From: Delftia acidovorans
Lineage (GTDB): Bacteria > Pseudomonadota > Gammaproteobacteria > Burkholderiales > Burkholderiaceae_C
Direction: 5' to 3'
Assembly (NCBI GenBank): GCA_031286585.1
Contig: JAITUC010000032.1
Coordinates: 1-64,000, forward strand
Length of the DNA: 64,000 nt
Shown here piece after piece: positions 8,078 to 17,302 of this stretch. Numbering within the stretch: position 1 is the first letter of the stretch; every line of letters begins with the position of its first letter. The notes under the pieces were generated by a model, which saw nothing but the letters and a program-made list of their open reading frames with translations, had not been told where the DNA came from and ran no database searches. The translations under genes and the position numbers were made by a program.

Positions 8078-9376
8078 ATGAACTGGATGGAACGGGTGTT
8101 CAAGCTCAGTGAGCACGGCACCAATGTAAGAACCGAGCTGGTTGCCGGCCTGACGACCTTTCTGACGATGGCCTACATCATCTTCGTCAATCCCTCGATC
8201 CTGGGGGATGCGGGGATGCCCAAGGGGGCCGTCTTCGTGGCCACCTGCCTGATCGCGGCGCTGGGCACGACCATCATGGCGCTGTACGCCAACTATCCCA
8301 TCGCGCTGGCGCCGGGCATGGGCCTGAACGCCTACTTCGCCTACGTGGTGGTGCTGCACATGGGCTTCACCTGGCAGGCCGCACTCGGCGCGGTCTTCGT
8401 CTCGGGCTGCCTGTTCCTGCTGGTGACGCTGTTCGGCCTGCGGGAGCTGATCATCAAGGGCATACCGCAGTCCATACGCATAGCGATCACCGTGGGCATC
8501 GGCCTGTTCCTGGCGCTGATCGCGCTCAAGAGCGCGGGCATCGTCGCCGCATCGCCGGCCACCTTCGTGACCCTGGGCGACCTGCACAAGCCCGAAGTCA
8601 TCCTGGCCTCGCTGGGCTTTCTGATCATCGTGGTGCTGGATCGCCTGAAGGTGCCGGGCGCCATCCTGATCGGCATCGTCGCCGTCACGGTGGCCTCGTT
8701 CTTCTTCGCGGGCAACGAGTTCCACGGCATCTTCTCGGCGCCCCCCTCCATCGCGCCCACCTTCCTGCAGCTGGACATCAAGTCCGCGCTGACGGGCGGC
8801 ATCCTCAACGTGGTGCTGGTGTTCTTCCTGGTCGAGCTGTTCGACGCCACGGGCACGCTGATGGGCGTGGCCAAGCGCGCCGGCCTGCTGGTGCCCAGCC
8901 GCATGGGGCGCTTCAACCGCTCGCTGCTGGCCGACAGCGGCGCCATCTTCGCGGGCTCGCTGCTGGGCACCTCCAGCACCACGGCCTATGTGGAAAGCGC
9001 GGCCGGCGTGCAGGCCGGTGGCCGCACGGGCCTGACGGCGCTGACCGTGGCCGTGCTCTTCCTGTGCTGCCTGTTCCTGGCGCCGCTGGCCGGCGTGGTG
9101 CCGGCCTACGCCACGGCGCCCGCGCTGTTCTTCGTGGCCTGCCTGATGCTCAAGGAGCTGACCGAGATCGAATGGGGCGAGACCACCGAAGCCATCCCCG
9201 CAGCCGTCACGGCCCTGCTCATGCCCTTCACCTACTCGGTGGCCAATGGCCTGGCCTTCGGCTTCATCACCTATGCCGTGCTCAAGCTGTTCACGGGCCG
9301 CTCCAAGGAAGTGCACTGGATGGTGTGGCTGATCGGCGGCGTCTTCCTCTTCAAGTTCGTCTATATCGGCGGCTGA
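8078..9376 (+). CDS. NCS2/AzgA-type hypoxanthine-guanine permease
   Basis: Inner-membrane purine:H+ symporter of 432 residues. The N-terminus VRTELVAGLTTFLTMAYIIFVNPSIL and the YPIALAPGMGLNAYFAY segment are hallmarks of the AzgA-like (GhxP/PurP) branch of NCS2 carriers; the conserved LLGTSSTTAYVESAAGVQAGGRTGLTA block lies near residue 300. About 12 hydrophobic helices are visible. The ATG at 8078 has GGAGA about nine bases upstream; the frame is open further upstream but without family sequence. Placement after xdhAB suggests supply of hypoxanthine/guanine/adenine for oxidation. A terminator follows at 9401. Confidence 0.93.
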   Translation: MNWMERVFKLSEHGTNVRTELVAGLTTFLTMAYIIFVNPSILGDAGMPKGAVFVATCLIAALGTTIMALYANYPIALAPGMGLNAYFAYVVVLHMGFTWQAALGAVFVSGCLFLLVTLFGLRELIIKGIPQSIRIAITVGIGLFLALIALKSAGIVAASPATFVTLGDLHKPEVILASLGFLIIVVLDRLKVPGAILIGIVAVTVASFFFAGNEFHGIFSAPPSIAPTFLQLDIKSALTGGILNVVLVFFLVELFDATGTLMGVAKRAGLLVPSRMGRFNRSLLADSGAIFAGSLLGTSSTTAYVESAAGVQAGGRTGLTALTVAVLFLCCLFLAPLAGVVPAYATAPALFFVACLMLKELTEIEWGETTEAIPAAVTALLMPFTYSVANGLAFGFITYAVLKLFTGRSKEVHWMVWLIGGVFLFKFVYIGG

Positions 9377-9400
9377 CGTAGCGCACGGTTTTTTGGTGGG

Positions 9401-9439
9401 GGCCCGCGCCTGGCAGCTATGCCTTGCGCGGGCCTTTTT
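9401..9439 (+). terminator. terminator after the purine permease
   Basis: Perfect 9-bp arms GGCCCGCGC (9401-9409) and GCGCGGGCC (9426-9434) with a 16-base loop, followed directly by five T (9435-9439). It separates the plus-strand purine genes from the convergent anmK. Confidence 0.8.
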
Positions 9440-9463
9440 GCTGGCGCTGCTTTGACAGGGTAT

Positions 9464-10606
9464 TCATGCGGGGTGGATGGCACCCAGGATGCGCGGGCCG
9501 CGTGCGCCCGTCACGGCGGGCAGGTTGCCAGGCAGGCCCAGCAGGGCCTGGCGGGCCAGCCAGGCAAAGGCGGCGGCCTCCACCTGCAGCGGTGGCAGGC
9601 CGCGCGCGGCCGTGGTGTCCACGGCCACCCCGGGCAGCAGGGCGGCGATGCGTTGCATCAGATGGGCATTGAAGGCGCCGCCGCCGCAGACCAGCAGCTC
9701 GCGGCCGCCACGTCCGAAGCGCTGCACTGCGCCGGCGCAGGCGCGGGCCGTGAATTCGGTGAGCGTGGCCTGCACATCGGCCGGGGCCGCATCGGCCGCG
9801 CAGGCGGCGAGATGGCCGGCCAGCCATTCGGCATGGAACAGGTCGCGGCCCGTGCTCTTGGGCGGCGGCTCGCGCAGGAAGGGCTCGGCCAGCAGCCTGT
9901 CCAGCAAGGCGGGCAACACCTTGCCCGTGGCGGCCCATCGGCCTGCATCGTCGTAGGGCTGGCCCGTGTGGGCCTGGCACCAGCCGTCCATCAGTGCGTT
10001 GCCGGGGCCGCAGTCGAAACCCAGCACCGTCTGCCCATCGCCATCCAGCACGCTGAGATTGGCAATGCCGCCGATGTTGAGCACCAGCACCGTCTCGCCA
10101 GCCCGGCCGAACACGCCCTGGTGGAAGGCGGGCACCAGCGGCGCGCCCTGGCCGCCTGCGGCCACGTCGCGGCTGCGCAGGTCGGCCACCACGGCAATGC
10201 CGCTGAGCTCGGCCAGCAGGGCCGGGCTGTTGAGCTGCAGCGTGTAGCCCGTGCCGTCGAACATCTGCGGCCGGTGGCGCACGGTCTGGCCGTGTGCGCC
10301 AATGGCCGCGATCTGCGCGGGCGCCATGCCCGTGGCCTGCAGCAGCTCCCGCACCACCTCGGCATAGCTGCGCGCCAGCGCATTGGCCGCCAGCGCCGCG
10401 CGGTGGAGCTCATCGCGGCCATCGGGGGTGTTGAGGGCCAGCAGCTCGGCGCGTAGCGCGGCGTCGAAACCCCGGCTGGCATGCCACAGCACCTGCGTGC
10501 CTTCAGAAAAATCCACGACCACGCCGTCCACCCCGTCGAGCGAGGTGCCGGACATCAGGCCTATGCAGTAGCGGTGGGCGATGGGGGAGGGGGTGGGCTG
10601 GTTCAT
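9464..10606 (-). CDS. anmK: anhydro-N-acetylmuramic acid kinase
   Basis: Cytoplasmic kinase that hydrates and phosphorylates 1,6-anhydro-MurNAc to MurNAc-6-P in peptidoglycan recycling. The 380-residue protein opens with the family signature CIGLMSGTSLDGVDGVVVDF, and has GAHGQTVRHRP, LNIGGIANLSVL and DCGPGNALMDGW of the ASKHA kinase fold plus the C-terminal VCGGGAFNAHLM. Its neighbour upstream, 105 bases away on the same strand, is an M23 murein peptidase, and tyrS is divergent; this trio is conserved in Burkholderiales. Confidence 0.96.
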   Translation of the reverse strand: MNQPTPSPIAHRYCIGLMSGTSLDGVDGVVVDFSEGTQVLWHASRGFDAALRAELLALNTPDGRDELHRAALAANALARSYAEVVRELLQATGMAPAQIAAIGAHGQTVRHRPQMFDGTGYTLQLNSPALLAELSGIAVVADLRSRDVAAGGQGAPLVPAFHQGVFGRAGETVLVLNIGGIANLSVLDGDGQTVLGFDCGPGNALMDGWCQAHTGQPYDDAGRWAATGKVLPALLDRLLAEPFLREPPPKSTGRDLFHAEWLAGHLAACAADAAPADVQATLTEFTARACAGAVQRFGRGGRELLVCGGGAFNAHLMQRIAALLPGVAVDTTAARGLPPLQVEAAAFAWLARQALLGLPGNLPAVTGARGPRILGAIHPA

Positions 10607-10668
10607 GCCGGCAATGGTAGCCCTGCGGCCCGGAACCTGCGATCACAAAAGGATGCGCCTGAAACAAC

Positions 10669-10690
10669 AAAGGCTGCCAAGGCAGCCTTT
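10669..10690 (-). terminator. probable terminator after the M23 peptidase gene
   Basis: A perfect inverted repeat AAAGGCTGCC/GGCAGCCTTT sits 22 bases past the minus-strand stop at 10712. The T tract on the minus strand is interrupted (TTTGTTGTTT), so termination may be partial and allow some read-through into anmK. Confidence 0.6.
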
Positions 10691-10711
10691 GCGGGATGGG
10701 AGCGCGGCGGC

Positions 10712-12106
10712 TCAGCGTTCGCTGGCCAGGGCCAGTGCTTCGTTCGATGCCTGCAGCTCGATGCGCATCTGCGAGGCCATCTTGTCGAAGGCGGCGCGGC
10801 CGGCCTTGGAGACGGGGCGGGCGGCATCGGTGGCCTGGACGATGGTCATGGGATCGCGGTGCTCGCCGTTGACGCGGAACTCGAAGTGCAGGTGCGGGCC
10901 GGTGGCCCAGCCCGTGGAGCCCACGTTGCCGATGATGTCCCCCTGCTCCACGCGCTGGCCGCGCGTGACGCCGATGTGGCTCAGGTGGGCGTAGACCGTG
11001 GTGTGGCTGTTGGCATGGTCCACGAAGATCACGTTGCCGTAGCCGTTCTGCACGCCCGCGAAGGAGACGGTGCCGTCGCCCACGGTGCGCACCTTGGTGC
11101 CCGTGGGGGCCGCGAAGTCCGTGCCCAGGTGGGCGCGCCAGGTCTTGTGGATGGGGTGCATGCGCATGGCGAAGCCGCTGCTGATGCGCGAGAACTCCAC
11201 GGGCGAGGTCAGGTAGGCCTGGCGGCGGCTCTTGCCGTCCATGGTGTAGTAGTCGCCCTTGGCCTTGCCTTCGTCCTGGAACCACAGGGCCTGCACGACC
11301 TTGCCGTTGTTGTGGAATTCGGCGCTGAGCACGCGGCCGGCGCGCAGCGGCTCGCCGTCGGCTTCCAGCGATTCGTAGACCACCGAGAAGCGGTCGCCCT
11401 TGCGCAGGCCGCGGCGGAAGTCCACGTCGCCCTGGAAGATGTCGGCCATCTGCATGGCCACGGCATCGGGAATGGAGGCCGCGTCGGTGGCGGCGAACAG
11501 CGAGCTGCGGATGATGCCGCCGGCCAGGCGGGGCGAGGCCGTCAGCTTGCCCGTCTCGATGCGGGTGCTCAGTTCATTGTTCCTGCGCTCGACCACGAGG
11601 CGGCGGAAGCTGCCGTCCTCGTCGGGCGCCCAGCGCACGGTCAGCTGCGACAGCTGGTGGTCGGGCGTGGTCTCGGCCGTCACCAGGCGGCCGGCGCGGC
11701 CCAGCACATGCTGGCGCACCTGGTCGTTGCCGCGCATGAAGGCGGCGGCGGCCGGATCGGCCACGCCCAGGCGCTGGAGCAGGGTTTCGGCCGTGTCGCT
11801 GCCGCGCGTGTATTCGGAACGGTACAGGGACATGCCCTGCACGCTGTCGGTCAGCTCGGCCAGGGTCTGGCCTTCGGCCAGCGATTCCACGGGCGTGAAG
11901 AGCATGCGCACCGGCAGGTCGGCAGGATCGGGTCCCAGGTTGGCCACGGCGAAGGCCCCGCCGCCGCCCGTGAGCAAGATGGCTGCCAGTGCCGCGGTGA
12001 CACGCTTGGGGTGTTGCTGGATCACGGAGGTCAGCCGCGCAACAAAAGCACCGCTGGCATGGTTCAAGCCATATTTCACAACATCAGATCCTTGGGTTGC
12101 GCGCAT
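10712..12106 (-). CDS. M23-family murein endopeptidase, membrane-anchored
   Basis: A lysostaphin-type zinc peptidase expected to cut peptidoglycan cross-links in the periplasm. The 464 residues comprise a basic N-terminus, one transmembrane segment at about 38-56 (AALAAILLTGGGGAFAVA), a long linker, and a C-terminal M23 domain from about residue 305. Zinc ligands are visible as His326 and Asp330 (AHLGTDFAAP) and His407 (HLHFEF), with His374 and His405 as probable catalytic residues. All are present, so it should be an active enzyme rather than an EnvC/NlpD-type activator. It is divergent from tyrS with 167 bases between. Confidence 0.93.
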   Translation of the reverse strand: MRATQGSDVVKYGLNHASGAFVARLTSVIQQHPKRVTAALAAILLTGGGGAFAVANLGPDPADLPVRMLFTPVESLAEGQTLAELTDSVQGMSLYRSEYTRGSDTAETLLQRLGVADPAAAAFMRGNDQVRQHVLGRAGRLVTAETTPDHQLSQLTVRWAPDEDGSFRRLVVERRNNELSTRIETGKLTASPRLAGGIIRSSLFAATDAASIPDAVAMQMADIFQGDVDFRRGLRKGDRFSVVYESLEADGEPLRAGRVLSAEFHNNGKVVQALWFQDEGKAKGDYYTMDGKSRRQAYLTSPVEFSRISSGFAMRMHPIHKTWRAHLGTDFAAPTGTKVRTVGDGTVSFAGVQNGYGNVIFVDHANSHTTVYAHLSHIGVTRGQRVEQGDIIGNVGSTGWATGPHLHFEFRVNGEHRDPMTIVQATDAARPVSKAGRAAFDKMASQMRIELQASNEALALASER

Positions 12107-12273
12107 CCGGCCCTGCGAGGGCCGGACAGCATCGCAGCGGCGGGATACGCTCTCCAGACGGGCAACAAGTCCGCGCTCTGCGGTGCGGATAGGCGGGCGT
12201 CTAGAATTCGCCGCAGCGGGAAAATCCCCGGAGTATACCGACGCAGTCCTACGCGGCCTGGCGAAAAACCCTT

Positions 12274-13509
12274 ATGAATCAATCTGCTGTTACAACATAC
12301 CCGGTCACCGACGGTGTAAGCCAAGCGCTTGAAACCACCCTGCGTGGCGTGGATGAGCTGCTGCCCCAGGCGGACTGGGTGCAAAAGCTGGCCCGTTCCG
12401 AGGCCACCGGCGTGCCGCTGCGCATCAAGCTGGGCCTGGACCCGACGGCGCCCGACATCCATCTGGGCCACACCGTGGTGCTCAACAAGATGCGCCAGTT
12501 GCAGGACCTGGGCCACCAGGTGATCTTTCTGATCGGCGACTTCACCACCCTGATCGGCGATCCCTCGGGCCGCAACAGCACGCGCCCGCCGCTGACGGCC
12601 GAGCAGATCAAGGTCAACGCCGAGACCTACTACACCCAGGCCGCCAAGGTGCTGGACCCCGCCCGCACCGAGGTGCGCTACAACAGCGAGTGGTGCGACA
12701 AGCTGGGCGCGCGCGGCATGATCGAGCTGTCGGCCAAGTACACCGTGGCCCGCATGATGGAGCGCAACGACTTCCACCAGCGCTTCACCGACGGCAGCTC
12801 CATCAGCCTGCACGAGTTCCTCTACCCGCTGCTGCAGGGCTATGACTCGGTGGCGCTGCGCGCCGACCTGGAGATGGGCGGCACGGACCAGAAGTTCAAC
12901 CTGCTCATGGGCCGCCATCTGCAGCAGGAGTACGGGCAGGACACGCAGTGCGTGCTCACCATGCCGCTGCTGGTGGGCCTGGACGGCGAGCACAAGATGT
13001 CCAAGTCCAAGAACAACTACATCGGCATCACCGAGGACGCCAACACCATGTTCGCCAAGGTGCTGAGCATCTCGGACACGCTGATGTGGAACTGGTACAC
13101 CCTGCTGTCGTTCAAGAGCCTGGCCGAGATCGCCGCGCTCAAGGCCGAAGTGGAAGGTGGGCGCAACCCCAAGGACGCCAAGGTGCTGCTGGCCAAGGAA
13201 ATCACGGCGCGCTTTCACAGCGCGGCGCTGGCCGATGCGGCCGAGCAGGATTTCAACAACCGCAGCAAGGGCGGCATTCCCGACCAGATCGACGAGGTCA
13301 GCCTGTCGGGCGCTCCGCTGGGCATCGGTGCCCTGCTCAAGCAGGCCAACCTGGCGCCTTCGACCAGCGAGGCCAACCGCCTGATCGACGGGGGCGGAGT
13401 GCGCGTGGACGGCACGGCCATCAGCGACCGGGGCCTGAAGCTCGAATCCGGCACCTATGTGGTGCAGGTGGGCAAGCGCAAGTTTGCGCGCGTGACGCTG
13501 TCGGCCTGA
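12274..13509 (+). CDS. tyrS: tyrosyl-tRNA synthetase
   Basis: Class I aminoacyl-tRNA synthetase charging tRNA-Tyr. The 411-residue protein carries the HIGH-type signature as HLGH (63-66, in [15 protein letters not shown]), KMSKS at 241-245, and an S4 RNA-binding domain at the C-terminus ([38 protein letters not shown]). Length is normal. The KMSKS spelling places it in the TyrRS subgroup common in beta-proteobacteria. No T-box is expected or seen. Confidence 0.97.
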   Translation: MNQSAVTTYPVTDGVSQALETTLRGVDELLPQADWVQKLARSEATGVPLRIKLGLDPTAPDIHLGHTVVLNKMRQLQDLGHQVIFLIGDFTTLIGDPSGRNSTRPPLTAEQIKVNAETYYTQAAKVLDPARTEVRYNSEWCDKLGARGMIELSAKYTVARMMERNDFHQRFTDGSSISLHEFLYPLLQGYDSVALRADLEMGGTDQKFNLLMGRHLQQEYGQDTQCVLTMPLLVGLDGEHKMSKSKNNYIGITEDANTMFAKVLSISDTLMWNWYTLLSFKSLAEIAALKAEVEGGRNPKDAKVLLAKEITARFHSAALADAAEQDFNNRSKGGIPDQIDEVSLSGAPLGIGALLKQANLAPSTSEANRLIDGGGVRVDGTAISDRGLKLESGTYVVQVGKRKFARVTLSA

Positions 13510-13706
13510 GCCGGGTGCCGCGCAGGCGCCATCGGGGCTGCAGGCACCGCCGCACGGTGGCGCAAGCCTGACTGTCAAGCGGGATATGCCCCGAGGGCTG
13601 TAGTGCCTGGCTATTACCTTTTTCTATGGCTGCCGCCGTCTAATTTGTTTCATCCATAGCGCCTGCATCCGCAGGCGCGCCGGAGGAGGCAAAGGAGGTG
13701 GCGGCG

Positions 13707-14888
13707 ATGAACACATGGCATGCGGCTGCGCTGGTCGCAATCTTTTCGGTATCTGCCGCGTCCGCGGCCTTGGCGGCAGAGGGGCGAGATGACCTTGACG
13801 CGGGCGCCAGGCTGGAAGTGGCGGAATCCCATGTCACCCTGAATCTGACGCCGACCCATGCGCGCAGGCTGTTCATCCTGGATACGGCCTTTCCTGCCGC
13901 GCAGGCCGCCAAGACCTGGATAGTCGACGGACCCACGGGCCGCATCGAGAGCTCGTTCAGCCAGGCCTACTGGCCCAACTTCGCGGTTTCGCCCGATGGC
14001 TCGGAGCTCTACGCGGTCGACAGCTACTGGGAAAAGCACACAAGGGGCAAGCGCCAGGATTTCCTGGTGGTGCGCGATGCCCGCAGCCTGGACATCCTGG
14101 CCGAGATCGCGCTGCCCAACGGCCGCCTGCTGGTCGTGACCAAGAAGCACAACTTCGCCGTCACGCCCGATGGCCGCTATGCACTGTCCTACAACCTCGC
14201 GCCGCGCACCTCGGTCAGCGTGGTGGACCTCAAGGAGCGCCGGTACCTGGGCGACATCGACATCGCCGGCTGCGGTCTGGTCTTCGCCCATGGCGACAGG
14301 CGGTTCTCAACGCTGTGTGCGGATGGATCGGTGGCCACGGTGGCCTTTGACGAGAAGCTGCAGGCCGATATGCAGCGTACGGCGAGTGTCTTCGACGCGC
14401 AGAAGGACCCGGCCTTCGAGCACTCGGGCTGGGACCGCCGGCGCCAGAAGCTGTACCTGCTGACCTATTCGGGAACGGTGGTTCCGGTCGACCTTTCGGG
14501 CACCGCCGCGCGCAGCCTGGAGCCCTGGCCGCTCACGAGCCGCCAGGAGAAGGCGGCCGGATGGCTGCCCGGAGGCTGGCAGGTCAGCGCCTTCCACGGG
14601 CCCAGCCAGCGCCTGTATGTGCTCATGCACAAGGGCCATGAGTGGACGCACAAGGATGCGGGAACCGAGGTGTGGGTCTTCGACGCGGTTGCGGGCAAGC
14701 GGGTGCAGCGCATCAAGCTCAAGGAAAAGGCCCATTCCGTGGCGGTGAGCCAGGATGCGCAGCCGCTTGTCTATGTGATTGCCGAGAACACCGACATCCT
14801 CGCTCTCGACGCGGCCACCGGCAAGCCCGTGTCCAGGCTGGACAAGCTGGGCATGTCGCCCCAGATCCTGACTGTCGCCGACGAGTGA
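13707..14888 (+). CDS. aauB: aromatic amine dehydrogenase large (beta-propeller) subunit
   Basis: Periplasmic heavy chain of a tryptophan-tryptophylquinone (TTQ) amine dehydrogenase, which oxidises primary amines to aldehyde plus ammonia. The 393 residues start with a Sec signal (MNTWHAAALVAIFSVSAASAALAA) and continue as a seven-bladed propeller with repeating W/D-type strands (ILDTAFPAAQAAKTWIVDG, NFAVSPDGSELYAVDSYW, FAVTPDGRYALSYN, GWDRRRQKLYLLTYSG). The first-choice start is ATG 13707, seven bases after AAAGGAGGT; the frame also opens at GTG 13698. It leads the aauB-E-D-A order known from Alcaligenes faecalis, six bases before aauE. Aromatic versus methylamine type is inferred from the cluster order and the absence of mauF/G/L/M/N. 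Confidence 0.9.
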   Translation: MNTWHAAALVAIFSVSAASAALAAEGRDDLDAGARLEVAESHVTLNLTPTHARRLFILDTAFPAAQAAKTWIVDGPTGRIESSFSQAYWPNFAVSPDGSELYAVDSYWEKHTRGKRQDFLVVRDARSLDILAEIALPNGRLLVVTKKHNFAVTPDGRYALSYNLAPRTSVSVVDLKERRYLGDIDIAGCGLVFAHGDRRFSTLCADGSVATVAFDEKLQADMQRTASVFDAQKDPAFEHSGWDRRRQKLYLLTYSGTVVPVDLSGTAARSLEPWPLTSRQEKAAGWLPGGWQVSAFHGPSQRLYVLMHKGHEWTHKDAGTEVWVFDAVAGKRVQRIKLKEKAHSVAVSQDAQPLVYVIAENTDILALDAATGKPVSRLDKLGMSPQILTVADE

Positions 14889-14893
14889 GCGCC

Positions 14894-15445
14894 ATGCCCA
14901 GCGTCGCAGAACTCAGTCTCGCCTTGCTGCTGGGGGCCATCTTCGCGCTGGCCGCGGGCAGCAAGCTGTCTGCCTGGCAGGAACTGCCCGGTGTCATCCG
15001 GAACTTCCGCCTGTTGCCACGCGGCCTGGTGCTTCCCGCCGCCCTGTTGCTGCCCGTGGCCGAGGCCGCCATCGCCGTGGGACTGCAGGTTCCCGCCGTG
15101 CGCACCGCCGCAGCCCTGGGCGCCGCGTTGCTGCTGCTGGCGTTCGCCGCCGCCCTGGCCATCAGTCTGCAGCGCGGGCGGCGCGAAATCGATTGCGGCT
15201 GCTTCCGCTCGGACCTGCGCCAGCCTGTGAGCGCGGCCCTGGTCGTGCGCAACCTGCTCCTGGCACTGGCCTCGCTGGCGCTGGCTGCGTGGCCTTCGGG
15301 CCTGGCGCCGCAGCCGTTCGAGTGGCTGATCGCGGGGGCCGCGGCCGCCACGCTGCTGTCCTGCCATCTGGCCACGGGGCTGGTGTTCCAGCCCGCGCCG
15401 CCGCGCTACGAGGACAACTTCCACGCCAGTTCCCACAACCACTGA
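14894..15445 (+). CDS. aauE: MauE/AauE-family amine dehydrogenase maturation membrane protein
   Basis: An inner-membrane protein of 183 residues with four or five hydrophobic helices, matching the MauE (DoxX-like) family needed to form the disulfide-rich small subunit. The cytosol/periplasm boundary loop carries a CGCF pair (Cys101, Cys103), which fits a thiol-redox role with AauD. The frame extends upstream, but only from the ATG at 14894 is there family sequence, and this start sits just after the aauB stop. It is followed after 18 bases by aauD. Confidence 0.87.
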   Translation: MPSVAELSLALLLGAIFALAAGSKLSAWQELPGVIRNFRLLPRGLVLPAALLLPVAEAAIAVGLQVPAVRTAAALGAALLLLAFAAALAISLQRGRREIDCGCFRSDLRQPVSAALVVRNLLLALASLALAAWPSGLAPQPFEWLIAGAAAATLLSCHLATGLVFQPAPPRYEDNFHASSHNH

Positions 15446-15463
15446 AGCCATGAGGTCATGACC

Positions 15464-16078
15464 ATGAGCGAAATCCTTCCCTATGTGATCGGGCTGCACA
15501 CGGTTCTTCTGCTGGTCCTGGGCCTGATGGTCTTCGGGCTGGCGCGGCAGATCGGCATCCTGCACGAGCGTGTCGCCCCGATGGGCGCCATGGTCAACGA
15601 CCACGGTCCCGAGGTCGGCGAGATGGCGCCCGAGATGAGCGTGGCATCGCTGCACGGGGGCATGGTGCAGATCGGCGGCACGGCTGCGGCGGGCCGCAGC
15701 AGGCTGCTGATGTTCGTCTCGCCGACCTGCCCGGTCTGCAAGAAGTTGCTGCCCATCGCCAGGGCCTTCGCCCAGGGCGAGCGGCTGGAGGTCACGCTGG
15801 TCGGTGACGGCGATGCCGATGAGCAGCGCCGGATGATCGAGCAGCACGGCCTGGCGGACATGGCCTATGTCAATTCGCCCCAGGTCGGCATGGCCTTCCA
15901 GGTGGGCAAGCTGCCGTATGCCGTGCTCATCGATGCCCAGGGCGTGATCCGCGCCAAGGGGCTGGTCAACAGCCGCGAGCATCTGGAAAGCCTGGCGGTG
16001 GCCGAGGAGACAGGCTATGGCTCCATACAGGCCTATCTGAAGGCGCGCGAGCTGGTCCGGAGCCGGCAGGCGGCCTGA
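15464..16078 (+). CDS. aauD: MauD/AauD-family thiol-disulfide protein
   Basis: A membrane-tethered thioredoxin-like protein of 204 residues: one N-terminal transmembrane helix (about 5-27) and a periplasmic thioredoxin fold with the redox motif Cys89-Pro-Val-Cys92 (SPTCPVCKKLLP). In methylamine and aromatic amine dehydrogenases MauD/AauD is required to keep and correctly pair the many cysteines of the small subunit. Two ATGs are possible; 15464 is preferred because GAGG (15452-15455) is eight bases from it and only two from 15458. Confidence 0.9.
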   Translation: MSEILPYVIGLHTVLLLVLGLMVFGLARQIGILHERVAPMGAMVNDHGPEVGEMAPEMSVASLHGGMVQIGGTAAAGRSRLLMFVSPTCPVCKKLLPIARAFAQGERLEVTLVGDGDADEQRRMIEQHGLADMAYVNSPQVGMAFQVGKLPYAVLIDAQGVIRAKGLVNSREHLESLAVAEETGYGSIQAYLKARELVRSRQAA

Positions 16079-16122
16079 GCCGCATCGCAAAAAGAACCCG
16101 CAACGCATCCGCAGGAGACACC

Positions 16123-16671
16123 ATGAGACTTCTGTCCAAGACCTCGTTCGACCGGCTCTTCGAGTCCGCCTCGCGCGGCGCGGCGCAACGCGCCTCCCGC
16201 CGTTCCGTGCTCGCCCTCGTGGGCCGTGCCCTGGTCGTGACCGCGGCCGTGCCCCTGTTGCCTGTGTACCGCAGGGCCCAGGCCGCGCAGGCGGCACCGC
16301 TGGCCTCGCGCTTCGCGCGCTCCGCGCAGACCAGGGACCCCACGCAGTGCAACTATTGGCGCTACTGCTCCAGCGATGGCTATCTGTGCGCCTGCTGCGG
16401 CGGCGGCCCCAGCAGCTGCCCGCCAGGCACCTCGCCATCGCCCACCTCCTGGGTGGGGTCCTGCATCAATCCGGACGACGGCAAGACCTATCTGATCGCC
16501 TACCGGGACTGCTGCGGAACGGACTCCTGCGGCCGTTGCGCCTGCCTGGGCCAGGAAGGCGACATGCCCAGCTACCGGCCCCAGCTCAACAACGACATCA
16601 TCTGGTGCTTCGGCGCGTCCAGCATGGTCTACCACTGCTCCAGCGCGGCCCTGGTGGGCCTGGCGCAGTGA
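16123..16671 (+). CDS. aauA: aromatic amine dehydrogenase small (TTQ) subunit
   Basis: Catalytic light chain bearing the TTQ cofactor. The 182-residue precursor has a long twin-arginine-type leader (SRRSVLALVGRALVVT, about residues 25-55), unusual in that the folded, modified protein may be exported by Tat. The mature part has 14 cysteines by my count. Trp110 (SWVGSC) and Trp161 (DIIWCFGA) are spaced 51 residues apart, exactly as the two cross-linked tryptophans of methylamine dehydrogenase (57 and 108), and Asp129 (YRDCC) sits at the position of the catalytic Asp. All cofactor residues are therefore present. It follows aauD by 44 bases. Confidence 0.93.
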   Translation: MRLLSKTSFDRLFESASRGAAQRASRRSVLALVGRALVVTAAVPLLPVYRRAQAAQAAPLASRFARSAQTRDPTQCNYWRYCSSDGYLCACCGGGPSSCPPGTSPSPTSWVGSCINPDDGKTYLIAYRDCCGTDSCGRCACLGQEGDMPSYRPQLNNDIIWCFGASSMVYHCSSAALVGLAQ

Positions 16672-16707
16672 GCGGCCCCGCGCGTGCCGCTTCGGGAGGG
16701 CCGGTGC

Positions 16708-17280
16708 ATGCAGACAACCGATGCTTCATCGACGCGGCGCAGTCGGCTGCCCGCGCTCCTGGCCATCGTGCCGCTGGCGTGCGTGGTGCTCCATGCGGCC
16801 GCGCAAACCACCGCACGGCCCGCGGTGCCCGCCCCCACGGCAGCCGCAACCCGGGCCGCTGGGGCAACGGGCAGGCTCAGGCCGCTGCCCGCCACGGCCG
16901 CGCTGTTCGCTGCGCATTGCTCGGGCTGCCATGGCGCCCAGGGACGCTCGGTCGGCGAGATACCGACGCTGGCCGGGCGCATCGGCTACTTCACGCGGCT
17001 GCCGGCGGGGCGTGCCTACCTGGTGCAGGTGCCGGGAGTGGCCTTGTCGACCATCAGCGACGCCGAGGTCGCCGATGTCCTGAACTGGGTGCTGCGCAAC
17101 TACAGCCGTGAGCAACTGGCAGCGGATTTCGTTCCCTACGGCCGCGACGAGGTGGCGGCCCTGCGCCGCGAGCGCATCAATCCCTGGGCCGTGCGTGCCC
17201 AGGTGGTGCGCGCCCTGGCCGACAGCGGCCTGATCCCGTCGGACGACGCACTGGCCATCGAACCGCTCAGGCTTTACTAG
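16708..17280 (+). CDS. periplasmic c-type cytochrome of the amine dehydrogenase cluster
   Basis: A 190-residue exported monohaem cytochrome c. A signal peptide (LPALLAIVPLACVVLHAAAQ) and an Ala/Pro-rich linker precede the haem site Cys71-Ser-Gly-Cys74-His75. The start at 16708 is chosen because GGGAGG lies about seven bases upstream; an upstream GTG at 16684 is in frame. In the Alcaligenes aau cluster the gene after aauA also encodes a small periplasmic cytochrome, so it is a good candidate for accepting electrons from the TTQ enzyme, perhaps in place of azurin. No second haem motif is present. Confidence 0.82.
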   Translation: MQTTDASSTRRSRLPALLAIVPLACVVLHAAAQTTARPAVPAPTAAATRAAGATGRLRPLPATAALFAAHCSGCHGAQGRSVGEIPTLAGRIGYFTRLPAGRAYLVQVPGVALSTISDAEVADVLNWVLRNYSREQLAADFVPYGRDEVAALRRERINPWAVRAQVVRALADSGLIPSDDALAIEPLRLY

Positions 17281-17302
17281 ACAACGAGGAGGAGGCCATC
17301 CC

